Positions 32,821-43,105 of a stretch of DNA of 64,000 nucleotides are shown in pieces. The notes beneath the pieces are model-generated. The model worked only from the letters and a program-made list of their open reading frames with translations. It did not search any database and was not told the DNA's origin. Where the stretch lies: positions 12,283,501 through 12,347,500 of the forward strand of contig NC_091970.1 in the NCBI RefSeq assembly GCF_036711975.1. The letters are read 5' to 3'. The translations under genes and the position numbers were made by a program. This DNA is from Onthophagus taurus. Lineage: Eukaryota > Arthropoda > Insecta > Coleoptera > Scarabaeidae. Numbering within the stretch: the stretch's first letter is position 1; each line of letters begins with the position of its first letter.

Positions 32821-35800
32821 AACTAGTAACCTGAAAACTTTAGGTTGACAACTGTTATGGATTATGTTCTATTGGTTCATTACCAACAATTTATGTTTAT
32901 CAAACACTTCTCCATCGCTTTTAATTTTTAAGTTACGAATTTTTTATTTTACTAATCAAAATAATCAATTTCGGAAATCAGCGATTTCTTACTTAATAAC
33001 TAGTAACCTGAGAAATTTTGGTGGATAAGGGTTATGGATTATGTTCTATTGGTTCATTACCAACAATTTATGTTTATCAAACATTTCTGCATCGCTTTTA
33101 ATTTTCAAGATATGAATTTTTGATTTTAGTAATTAAAATAATCAATTTTGGAATTCAACGATTTCTTACTTAGCAACTAGTAACCTGAAAAATTTAGGTT
33201 GAGAAGGGTTATGGATTATGTTCTATTGGTTCATTACCAACAATTTATGTTAACAAACATTTCTACATTTCTTTTAATTTCTGAGCTACGAATTTTTGAT
33301 TTTAGTAATTAAAATAATCAATTTTGGAATTCAACGATTTCTTACTTAATAACTAGTAACTTGAAAAATTTAGGTTGAGAAGAGTTATGGATTATGTTCT
33401 ATTGGTTCATTACCAAGAATTTATGTTTATCAATCATTTCTCCATCGCTTTTAATTTTCGAGATACGAATTTTTGATTTTAGTAATTAAAATAATCAATT
33501 TTGGAATTCAACGATTTCTTACTTAGTAACTAGTAACCTGAAAAATTTAGGTTGAGAAGGGTTATGGATTATGTTCTATTGGTTCATTACCAACAATTTA
33601 TGTTAACAAACATTTCTACATTTCTTTTAATTTCTGAGCTACGAATTTTTGATTTTAGTAATTAAAATAATCAATTTTGGAATTCAACGATTTCTTACTT
33701 AATAACTAGTAACTTGAAAAATTTAGGTTGAGAAGGGTTATGGATTATGTTCTATTGGTTCATTACCAACAATTTATGTTTATCAAACATTTCTACATCG
33801 CTTTTAATTTTCGAGATACGAATTTTTGATTTTAGTAATTAAAATAATCAATTTTGGAATTCAACGATTTCTTACTTAATAACCAGTAACCTGAAAAATT
33901 TAGATTGAGAAGGGTTATGGATTATGTTCTATTGGTTCATTACCAACAATTTATGTTTATCAAACATTTCTCTATCGCTTTTAATTTTCGAGATACGAAT
34001 TTTTGATTTTAGTAATTAAAATAATAAATTTTGGAATTCAGCGATTTCTTACTTAATAACTAGTAACCTGAAAAATTTTGGTTGAGAAGGGTTATGGATT
34101 ATGTTCTATTGGTTCATTACCAACAATTTATGTTTATGAATCATTTCTATATCGCTTTTAATTTTCGAGATACGAATGTTTGATTTTAGTAATTAAAATA
34201 ATCAATTTTGAAATGCAGCGATTTCTTACTTAATAACCAGTAACCTGAAAATTTAGATTGAGAAGGGTTATGGATTATGTTCTATTGGTTCATTACCAAC
34301 AATTTATGTTTATCAAACATTTCTCTATCGCTTTTAATTTTCGAGATACGAATTTTTGATTTTAGTAATTAAAATAATAAATTTTGGAATTCAGCGATTT
34401 CTTACTTAATAACTAGCAAACTGAAAAATTTAGGGTGAGAAGGGTTATGGATTATGTTCTATTGGTTCATTACCAAGAATTTATGTTTATCAATCATTTC
34501 TCCATCGCTTTTAATTTTGGAGATACGAATTTTTGATTTTAGTAATTAAAATAATCAATTTTGGAATTCAACGATTTCTTACTTAGTAACTAGTAACCTG
34601 AAAAATTTAGGTTGAGAAGGGTTATGGATTATGTTCTATTGGTTCATTACCAACAATTTATGTTAACAAACATTTCTACATTTCTTTTAATTTCTGAGCT
34701 ACGAATTTTTGATTTTAGTAATTAAAATAATCAATTTTGGAATTCAACGATTTCTTACTTAATAACTAGTAACTTGAAAAATTTAGGTTGAGAAGGGTTA
34801 TGGATTATGTTCTATTGGTTCATTACCAACAATTTATGTTTATCAAACATTTCTACATCGCTTTTAATTTTCGAGATACGAATTTTTGATTTTAGTAATT
34901 AAAATAATCAATTTTGGAATTCAACGATTTCTTACTTAATAACCAGTAACCTGAAAAATTTAGATTGAGAAGGGTTATGGATTATGTTCTATTGGTTCAT
35001 TACCAACAATTTATGTTTATCAAACATTTCTCCATCGCTTTTAATTTTCGAGATACGAATTTTTGATTTTAGTAATTAAAATAATAAATTTTGGAATTCA
35101 GCGATTTCTTACTTAATAACTAGTAACCTGAAAAATTTTGGTTGAGAAGGGTTATGGATTATGTTCTATTGGTTCATTACCAACAATTTATGTTTATGAA
35201 TCATTTCTATATCGCTTTTAATTTTCGAGATACGAATGTTTGATTTTAGTAATTAAAATAATCAATTTTGAAATGCAGCGATTTCTTACTTAATAACCAG
35301 TAACCTGAAAAATTTAGATTGAGAAGGGTTATGGATTATGTTCTATTGGTTCATTACCAACAATTTATGTTTATCAAACATTTCTCTATCGCTTTTAATT
35401 TTCGAGATACGAATTTTTGATTTTAGTAATTAAAATAATAAATTTTGGAATTCAGCGATTTCTTACTTAATAACTAGTAACCTGAAAAATTTTGGTTGAG
35501 AAGGGTTATGGATTATGTTCTATTGGTTCATTACCAACAATTTATGTTTATGAATCATTTCTATATCGCTTTTAATTTTCGAGATACGAATGTTTGATTT
35601 TAGTAATTAAAATAATCAATTTTTAAATGCAGCGATTTCTTACTTAATAACCAGTAACCTGAAAAATTTAGATTGAGAAGGGTTATGGATTATGTTCTAT
35701 TGGTTCATTACCAACAATTTATGTTTATCAAACATTTCTCTATCGCTTTTAATTTTCGAGATACGAATTTTTGATTTTAGTAATTAAAATAATAAATTTT

Positions 35801-37332
35801 GGAATTCAGCGATTTCTTCCTTAATAACTAGCAAACTGAAAAATTTAGGGTGAGAAGGGTTATGGATTATGTTCTATTGGTTCATTACCAAGAATTTATG
35901 TTTATCAATCATTTCTCCATCGCTTTTAATTTTGGAGATACGAATTTTTGATTTTAGTAATTAAAATAATCAATTTTGGAATTCAACGATTTCTTACTTA
36001 GTAACTAGTAACCTGAAAAATTTAGGTTGAGAAGGGTTATGGATTATGTTCTATTGGTTCATTACCAACAATTTATGTTTATCAAACATTTCTACATCGC
36101 TTTTAATTTTCGAGATACGAATTTTTGATTTTAGTAATTAAAATAATCAATTTTGGAATTCAACGATTTCTTACTTAGTAACTAGTAACCTGAAAAATTT
36201 AGGTTGAGAAGGGTTATGGATTATGTTCTATTGGTTCATTACCAACAATTTATGTTTATCAAACATTTCTCCATCGCTTTTAATTTTCGAGATACGAATT
36301 TTTGATTTTAGTAATTAAAATAGTCAATTTTGGAATTCAGCGATTTTTTACTTAATAACTAGTAACCTGAAAAATGTAGATTGAGAAGGGTTATGGATTA
36401 TGTTCTATTGGTTCATTACCAAGAATTTATGTTTATCAATCATTTCTCCATCGCTTTTAATTTTCGAGATACGAATTTTTGATTTTAGTTATTAAAATAA
36501 TCAATTTTGGAATTCAACGATTTCTTACTTAGTAACTAGTAACCTGAAAAATTTAGGTTGAGAAGGGTTATGGATTATGTTCTATTGGTTCATTACCAAC
36601 AATTTATGTTAACAAACATTTCTACATTTCTTTTAATTTCTGAGCTACGAATTTTTGATTTTAGTAATTAAAATAATCAATTTTGGAATTCAACGATTTC
36701 TTACTTAATAACTAGTAACTTGAAAAATTTAGGTTGAGAAGGGTTATGGATTATGTTCTATTGGTTCATTACCAACAATTTATGTTTATCAAACATTTCT
36801 CCATCGCTTTTAATTTTCGAGATACGAATTTTTGATTTTACTAATTAAAATAATCAATTTTGGAATTCAGCGATTTCTTACTTAATAACTAGTAACCTGA
36901 AAAATGTAGGTGGACAAGGGTTATGGATTATGTTCTATTGGTTCATTACCAACAATTTATGTTTATCAAACATTTCTCCATCGCTTTTAATTTTCGAGAT
37001 ACGAATTTTTGATTTTAGTAATTAAAATAATCAATTTTGAAATTCAGCGATTTCTTACTTAATAACTAGTAAACTGAAAAATTTAGGGTGAGAAGGGTTA
37101 TGGATTATGTTCTATTGGTTCATTACCAACAATTTATGTTTATCAAACATTTCTCCATCGCTTTCAATTTTCGAGCTACGAATTTTTCATTTTAGTAATT
37201 AAAATAATCAATTTTGAAATTCAGCGATTTCGTACTTAATAACTAGTAACCTGAAAAATTTAGGTTGAGATGGGTTATGGATTATGTTCTATTGGTTCAT
37301 TAGTAACAATTTATGTTTGTCAAACATTTCTC
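32821..37332. repeat. ~177-bp satellite array 1
   Basis: About 25 head-to-tail units of 175-178 bp, each containing AACTAGTAACCTGAAAAATT, GGTTATGGATTATGTTCTAT, TGGTTCATTACCAACAATTT and TTTTCGAGATACGAATTTTT. Distinct monomer variants recur at multiples of the unit, showing higher-order structure. The array joins the Ginger-like gene's 5' side on the left and a mariner fragment on the right. Confidence 0.97.
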
Positions 37333-37540
37333 CGCGCCGTACAGAACTGTATCCACCGAGTTCCACCGCTAGGTGACGTCTCCCCTTTGACGTTCAAAAC
37401 TTTTTAAATATTCGGTATGGAAGACATTGGATTGGTCGTGGAGATCCAATACTGTGGTCAGCAAGATCACCCAGCGACTTCTTCCTTTGGGAATACGTCA
37501 AAACCCAAGAATACGCTAATATACCAACGACGAAAGGAAT
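37333..37540 (+). pseudogene. Mariner-type transposase C-terminal fragment, copy 1
   Basis: A plus frame reads RYGRHWIGRGDPILW, SARSPSDFFLWEYVK and TQEYANIPTTKED-like residues, matching the mariner block WPPRSPDLTPLDFFLWGYVK. Identical to 39407-39614 as far as I can see. Cut at 37540 by a junction with Ginger-like sequence. Confidence 0.78.
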
Positions 37541-37892
37541 ATGTCATTCAAATGATAAGCCACTTCTTCAGTCCTCTTTGATGTTCACTCACGAAGGAGA
37601 ACAAATTTTGTGAGATGGTCTTGGTAAATCAGAATGACTTTAAAATTCCCGTTTGGTTGTGTTTGGGAATCAATCAAATCGACTTGGCATCTGCTATTCA
37701 TTTCCGAAGGAAGAATTGGCTTTGAAACTAACCCTCTTTTCTTTTTTGTCTTCTTTTGTTGACAAACATCACACATTGATCAATAGAGGCCTATCATTTC
37801 CTTTGTGATATTGGCATAGTTTTTTGATGTCTCTCTTAACATTCTATCATGATCACCATGACCCACAGCTACATGAGCTGCGTCAATCACTA
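37541..37892 (-). pseudogene. Duplicated Ginger-like integrase segment
   Basis: Near-identical copy of 32226-32572 (zinc-binding end, CQVDLIDSQTQ and the residues after it). It differs at a handful of bases, and here the frame through MCDVCQQKKTKKKRG is intact. The right edge joins satellite directly (CGTCAATCAC-TAGGTTACTA). Confidence 0.92.
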
Positions 37893-39406
37893 GGTTACTA
37901 ACTAGTAACCTGAAAAATTTTGGTTGAGAAGGGTTATGGATTATGTTCTATTGGTTCATTACCAACAATTTATGTTTATCAAACATTTCTGCATCGCTTT
38001 TAATTTTCGAGCTACGAATTTTTGATTTTAGTAATTAAAATAATCAATTTTGGAATTCAGCGATTTCTTACTTAATAACTAGTAACCTGAAAAATTTAGG
38101 TTGAGAAGAGTTATGGATTATGTTCTATTGGTTCATTACCAAGAATTTATGTTTATCAATCATTTCTCCATCGCTTTTAATTTTCGAGATACGAATTTTT
38201 GATTTTAGTAATTAAAATAATCAATTTTGGAATTCAACGATTTCTTACTTAGTAACTAGTAACCTGAAAAATTTAGGTTGAGAAAGGTTATGGATTATGT
38301 TCTATTGGTTCATTACCAACAATTTATGTTAACAAACATTTCTACATTTCTTTTAATTTCTGAGCTACGAATTTTTGATTTTAGTAATTAAAATAATCAA
38401 TTTTGTAATTCAACGATTTCTTACTTAATAACTAGTAACTTGAAAAATTTAGGTTGAGAAGGGTTATGGATTATGTTCTATTGGTTCATTACCAACAATT
38501 TATGTTTATCAAACATTTCTACATCGCTTTTAATTTTCGAGATACGAATTTTTGATTTTAGTAATTAAAATAATCAATTTTGAAATTCAGCGATTTCTTA
38601 CTTAATAACTAGTAACCTGAAAAATGTTGGTTGAGAAGGGTTATGGATTATGTTCTATTGGTTCATTACCAACAATTTATGTTCATGAATCATTTCTATA
38701 TCGCTTTTAATTTTCGAGATACGAATGTTTGATTTTAGTAATTAAAATAATCAATTTTGAAATGCAGCGATTTCTTACTTAATAACTAGTAACTTGAAAA
38801 ATTTAGATTGAGAAGGGTTATGGATTATGTTCTATTGGTTCATTACCAACAATTTATGTTTATCAAACATTTCTCCATCGCTTTTAATTTTCGAGATACG
38901 AATTTTTGATTTTACTAATTAAAATAATCAATTTTGGAATTCAGCGATTTCTTACTTAATAACTAGTAACCTGAAAAATGTAGGTGGACAAGGGTTATGG
39001 ATTATGTTCTGTTGGTTCATTACCAACAATTTATGTTTATCAAACATTTCTCCATCGCTTTTAATTTTCGAGATACGAATTTTTGATTTTAGTAATTAAA
39101 ATAATCAATTTTGAAATTCAGCGATTTCTTACTTAATAACTAGTAAACTGAAAAATTTAGGGTGAGAAGGGTTATGGATTATGTTCTATTGGTTCATTAC
39201 CAACAATTTATGTTTATCAAACATTTCTCCATCGCTTTCAATTTTCGAGCTACGAATTTTTCATTTTAGTAATTAAAATAATCAATTTTGAAATTCAGCG
39301 ATTTCGTACTTAATAACTAGTAACCTGAAAAATTTAGGTTGAGATGGGTTATGGATTATGTTCTATTGGTTCATTAGTAACAATTTATGTTTGTCAAACA
39401 TTTCTC
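37893..39406. repeat. ~177-bp satellite array 2
   Basis: About 8.5 units of the same satellite. Its last two units match the end of array 1, including private changes such as TTCATTAGTAACAATTTATG, and are followed by the same mariner fragment. Confidence 0.96.
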
Positions 39407-39720
39407 CGCGCCGTACAGAACTGTATCCACCGAGTTCCACCGCTAGGTGACGTCTCCCCTTTGACGTTCAAAACTTTTTAAATATTCGGTATGGAAGACA
39501 TTGGATTGGTCGTGGAGATCCAATACTGTGGTCAGCAAGATCACCCAGCGACTTCTTCCTTTGGGAATACGTCAAAACCCAAGAATACGCTAATATACCA
39601 ACGACGAAAGAAGATATGAAGAATAGAATAAGGGAAAGCTTTAGAAATATCTCTGTTGAAACACTAGATAATGTGCAAGCCGAATTTGTAAATCAACTAC
39701 ATGTATGTGTTACCAGAAAT
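39407..39720 (+). pseudogene. Mariner-type transposase C-terminal fragment, copy 2
   Basis: Same as 37333-37540 but extends further: KEDMKNRIRESFRNISVETL and AEFVNQLHVCVTRN, the usual C-terminus of insect mariner-type transposases. The third catalytic Asp position reads SARSPSDFF in place of SPDLTPLDFF, an apparent small deletion. Only the last third of the gene is present. Confidence 0.8.
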
Positions 39721-40123
39721 ATCCGTTACACCGGCACACGTAAGATTGACTAGACATTTCGCACATTCCCCGAGCATTTTTGATCAAGTCCGAAATAACT
39801 TTTAATTTCGGGGTTTGCCTAGTATGCAACTAGACAAACTTATGTGTGCCAAATGAGGCTCAGACAAAGACCGAAAAGTGTAAATGAACTTCGGACTTTG
39901 CCTAATTGGTTTAGGCAAATTAAGGGTGCGCACATTCAAAACACTATTTACTGCTATCAGTGTTATCAACAAGCTGTCTATGTGTGCGTACCCTTTGGCT
40001 TCTTAACTAACAATAAAAATAACGGAATTGGAATTTTTCTAATACAACTCTATGTTTGTAAATGAAAACAAAAACGAACAACATACAATAAATAACAATA
40101 CGTAAGATTATATGGGAAATTGT
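39721..40123. other. Unassigned sequence
   Basis: No gene recognised. Contains repeated TTTGCCTA / TAGGCAAA and AACTAGACAAAC words. Confidence 0.4.
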
Positions 40124-41100
40124 GTAAACCATTGATTCCCAAAGTGGTCCACGGGAAATTCGACGGGGGTCTACATTGGCGTGACAAAAAAACGGGGGTT
40201 CACAATTCGTAAGTGGGGATCGACGAACATTTTTCTGGTTTCGATAGTGAAGAACTAAAATGTTGGCTTGACTTCGCCTATCAATGTAGGCAGATAATAT
40301 TTTAAGAAGCTCAGCGACTGTTACTTGTAGAAACTTAAGAATTATACCAGAGGTAACTCCAATTCTCTGTGTCATCCACCGACAACATCTAGTAGCGAAA
40401 AATTTGAGTGATAGATTACACCCAGCACTTCAATTTGCGATTAATGCAGTTAACAAAATAAGCATTCAATGCATTGAATACGCGTTTATTTACACAATTG
40501 TGCGATGAAAATGATGAAGAGTTCCAACGATTACTCTTATATACCTACTGAAGTACGCTGGTTGTCGAAAAGTGCATGTTTAACAAGATTTTATTTACTT
40601 TTTGAATCAGTGTTAGAGTTTCTGGAAAGTATAGACCCAGATTAAAAAGAAAACCTTATCAATTTGAAAGCAGACATCGCGTATTTGACAGATTTGTTCA
40701 AAAAATTTAATGCCATTAACTTACAATTACAAGGGGACAACCTCAATTTAATAAATACAAAGGGTGTAGTTTCAGCCTTTGTAGGAAAATTGAAATTTAT
40801 GAAGCAAAATATTAGTCGGCGCGAATTTTCCGAGTTTTCAAACGTATCACAGGTAGAATGGCTTGATGAGGATATTCAGACATACATTTAATTGCCCTGC
40901 ATGATTACTTCAAAATCAGATTTGAAGATATTCTGACGATGGAAATACCACCATGATCATAAATCCATTTGATGAAACGGAAGTGGAGAATGTGGTATTA
41001 CAAGAGGAGCTACTCGAGCTTAACACTAATGAGGAGCTGAAAGTGAAATTTAAAAGAGGATATCAAACATTTTGGCTGCAGGCAGAAATACCCGAAAAAT
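40124..41100 (+). pseudogene. hAT transposase of the ZBED5/SCAND3-like (Buster) type
   Basis: The left edge GATTCCCAAAGTGGTCCACG resembles the ends of Charlie/Buster hATs. The coding relic reads RQHLVAKNLSDRLH, LCDENDEEFQRLLLYT, EVRWLSKSACLTRFY (the conserved EVRWLSR block), ADIAYLTDLFKKFNAINLQL, and from 40953 INPFDETEVENVV, EELKVKFKRGYQTFWLQ and EIPEKYTSKT. Multiple stops and frame changes. The DDE N-terminal half and the hATC end are missing. The right edge runs into an opposing Ginger-like fragment at about 41100. Confidence 0.8.
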
Positions 41101-41104
41101 ACAC

Positions 41105-41815
41105 TTCAAAAACCCTTTGCCCCCAAAGGCAGAGTTTTGGCTACTAATTTGACGCAGAAAGAATTCAATCTCTGGGACGTCTTGAATTTTCGAAAGTATG
41201 TCTTTCACGCTTGAATTTGATTTCTCCAATACAGCGAGGCAATAATTCCTTTCTTGGTTCCAATTTTATAAAGTCCATCGTTTGTTCTCTCCAAAACTAC
41301 GCCAATTAAGTTTCGCGCATCTCCTTTGCTCCTGTCAAGGCTTGGAACAGGCACAGTAACTGATGTTCCAACCGCAATGCGAGAAATTTTTTATTAGATG
41401 TAAACTTCATTTTCACTGCTTGCTCTTTCAATTCTTCGACATCTTTCCCTTGATTTGAAATCATCGTTTTTTTTTGCACACCGAAGACATAAAACTGATG
41501 CTGTTGGTATTACTTATACGCTAGGTACACATGATGAACATCCTGCACACAGCTATAACACTTGTGGACTCCTGAAGTTTCTTTTTCGCATATGCAACAA
41601 CTGGCAATGATGTATTCCGATATAAGCGTTTCTTTCTTTAATGAAATAGAACTGTTATTTTTTTTGTACTGAACTGAAATTATTGCTCACCGAACATCGC
41701 TTCAAAAAGTGTTTGTCGTATTCCGCTATGGTAGAATAAATATGGTGGTTTTCTAAAGCTGACAAAACCCAAAACCTTCGCTCCAATGCTTAGTCTTAAT
41801 GTACCGTTGCTTACT
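41105..41815 (-). pseudogene. Ginger-like transposase C-terminal fragment
   Basis: Minus-strand pieces in shifting frames: HWSEGFGFCQL, FYHSGIRQTLFEAMFGE (integrase C-terminal side), a Cys pair region SCCICEKETSGVHKC, AVGTSVTVPVPSLDRSKGDA, VVLERTNDGLYKIGTKKGII and EFFLRQISS..GGKGFLKC. This is the downstream half of the gene seen at 31556-32820 and supplies the middle stretch missing there. Inactive. Confidence 0.75.
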
Positions 41816-42169
41816 TTCAATTAGAAATGAATTTGATGACTTGTTCATGTTCTTATACTAATTGAAACTGCAAATTGTTAAAATAAAAGTTCTTTGCAAA
41901 TTTACTAAAAAACAGCTTCGTAATAGTGACTTTAGAATTCACTTTTTTGTCTTCTTTTAATTATAGAACACATATTCAAGAGCTAAGGAGCAAATATTAA
42001 CTCACTTGATATAGTACTTTAATGTTTATTATACAACACCTTAACGTAAACTAAAAAAATGACCATAAATTAATTTGCATACAAACAAGTACAAATAAAT
42101 AATTACGTGGAGTCTGCAACACCACGTTTTATGGCTTTTGCGGAAAATTTACGGCTGTATTTGTGCTTC
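41816..42169. other. Upstream flank of TIL gene
   Basis: AT-rich, no gene. It may hold regulatory sequence for the inhibitor gene. Confidence 0.4.
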
Positions 42170-42216
42170 AGATAACATTACGTATAAATACCCGGCAAAA
42201 AAAAGAAATAATCATT
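42170..42216 (+). promoter_or_regulatory. Core promoter of TIL inhibitor gene
   Basis: TATA box TATAAATA at 42183-42190, 31 bases ahead of an initiator-like TCATTAC whose A is at 42214. An AGATAA GATA-type site lies just upstream at 42170. Spacing fits a focused insect promoter. Confidence 0.7.
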
Positions 42217-42249
42217 ACTTTCTTACACACTCAACAGTAACCATTAATC

Positions 42250-42753
42250 ATGAAGAAGTTTTTAGCAGTTTTCACTTTAGGTTTAATCTCATGTAAGTAT
42301 CAAAATTTTTAAATTTTTAAAATTAAAAACTCAATAATTATTTCAGTTGCTTCAGCAGCAGAAGAAGAAATCCTTCCGAAATGTTTTGCAAATCAAGTCT
42401 TTAGTTACTGCAACACGGCTTGTCCCGATTATTGCAATAAAGGCGATGATTTAGAAATTTGCACCGAGCAATGTGTAATCGGTTGTAGATGTGCCCCTGG
42501 TTATGTTAAGGAGTATATCGATTCGGATAATTGCATCTTGGAAAAAGATTGTCGTAGAGTACAACGGTGCGGACGCGACAAAACTTATTATCAATGCGGT
42601 ACCGCATGCCCAAGATATTGTGGAGGACCTACAGATGAAATTTGTACCAAAAATTGTGTTCAAGAATGCCAATGTAAACCGGGATATATTAGGAGATCAA
42701 AAGAATCCAATGATTGTATTCCTTACAGTGAATGTCCTGATTTTCAAGTTTAA
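42250..42753 (+). CDS. Secreted protease inhibitor with two TIL domains
   Basis: Two exons: 42250-42292 and 42347-42753, with a phase-1 intron (donor GTAAGT, acceptor TTTCAG), giving 149 residues. Residues 1-18 are a signal peptide (KKFLAVFTLGLIS, cleavage likely after ASA). Two trypsin-inhibitor-like domains each have the full ten cysteines: Cys27-Cys83 and Cys89-Cys144, with CRCAPGY and CQCKPGY before the eighth-to-ninth spacing. TIL proteins normally block serine or metalloproteases in haemolymph, gut or secretions; the target here is unknown. The ATG lies 36 bases after the predicted transcription start. The gene is intact and isolated among transposons. An immune or digestive role is inference only. 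Confidence 0.95.
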
Positions 42754-42801
42754 TTTTTCAATCTTTAAAAATGTGAAAAGTAAAGATTGATGTATTAAAT
42801 G

Positions 42802-42807
42802 AATAAA
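42802..42807 (+). terminator. Poly(A) signal AATAAA
   Basis: AATAAA 49 bases past the TIL stop codon. Confidence 0.75.
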
Positions 42808-42809
42808 AT

Positions 42810-43105
42810 ATATTATATTATATGATTATTTTTAATATTCTATCCGTAAATATCCGACTATTTAACCGAGGTTCGGATTCACCGTGCTTATAAAAAAATT
42901 AAATAAAAAAATTATCAGATTTACTGAAAAAATATGTTAAAAAGATGAGATAAATGCAGATAATTTTAAAAATTCATGAAAAATTTACTTCTTGGATAAT
43001 TAATCTGGAATTTCCACACATAAAGAAAATAAAGAAAAGTGTTTACTTTTTGGCGAAAGAAATAAAGTTTCAAAGTTGCTCCATTTTTTACAGTTTCATT
43101 TGTTT
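42810..43105. repeat. Degenerate satellite-like flank
   Basis: No gene. 42960-43020 (TTCTTGGATAATTAATCTGG) resembles 46590-46620 on the far side of the hAT and the satellite inside it. Confidence 0.5.

Noticed and set aside
32821..39406. Regularly spaced repeats as a CRISPR array
   Set aside because: Units are ~177 bp with no unique spacers, in an intron-bearing eukaryotic genome; this is satellite DNA.
42451..42672. Minus-strand ORF inside the TIL gene
   Set aside because: Antisense shadow of the Cys-rich coding exon.
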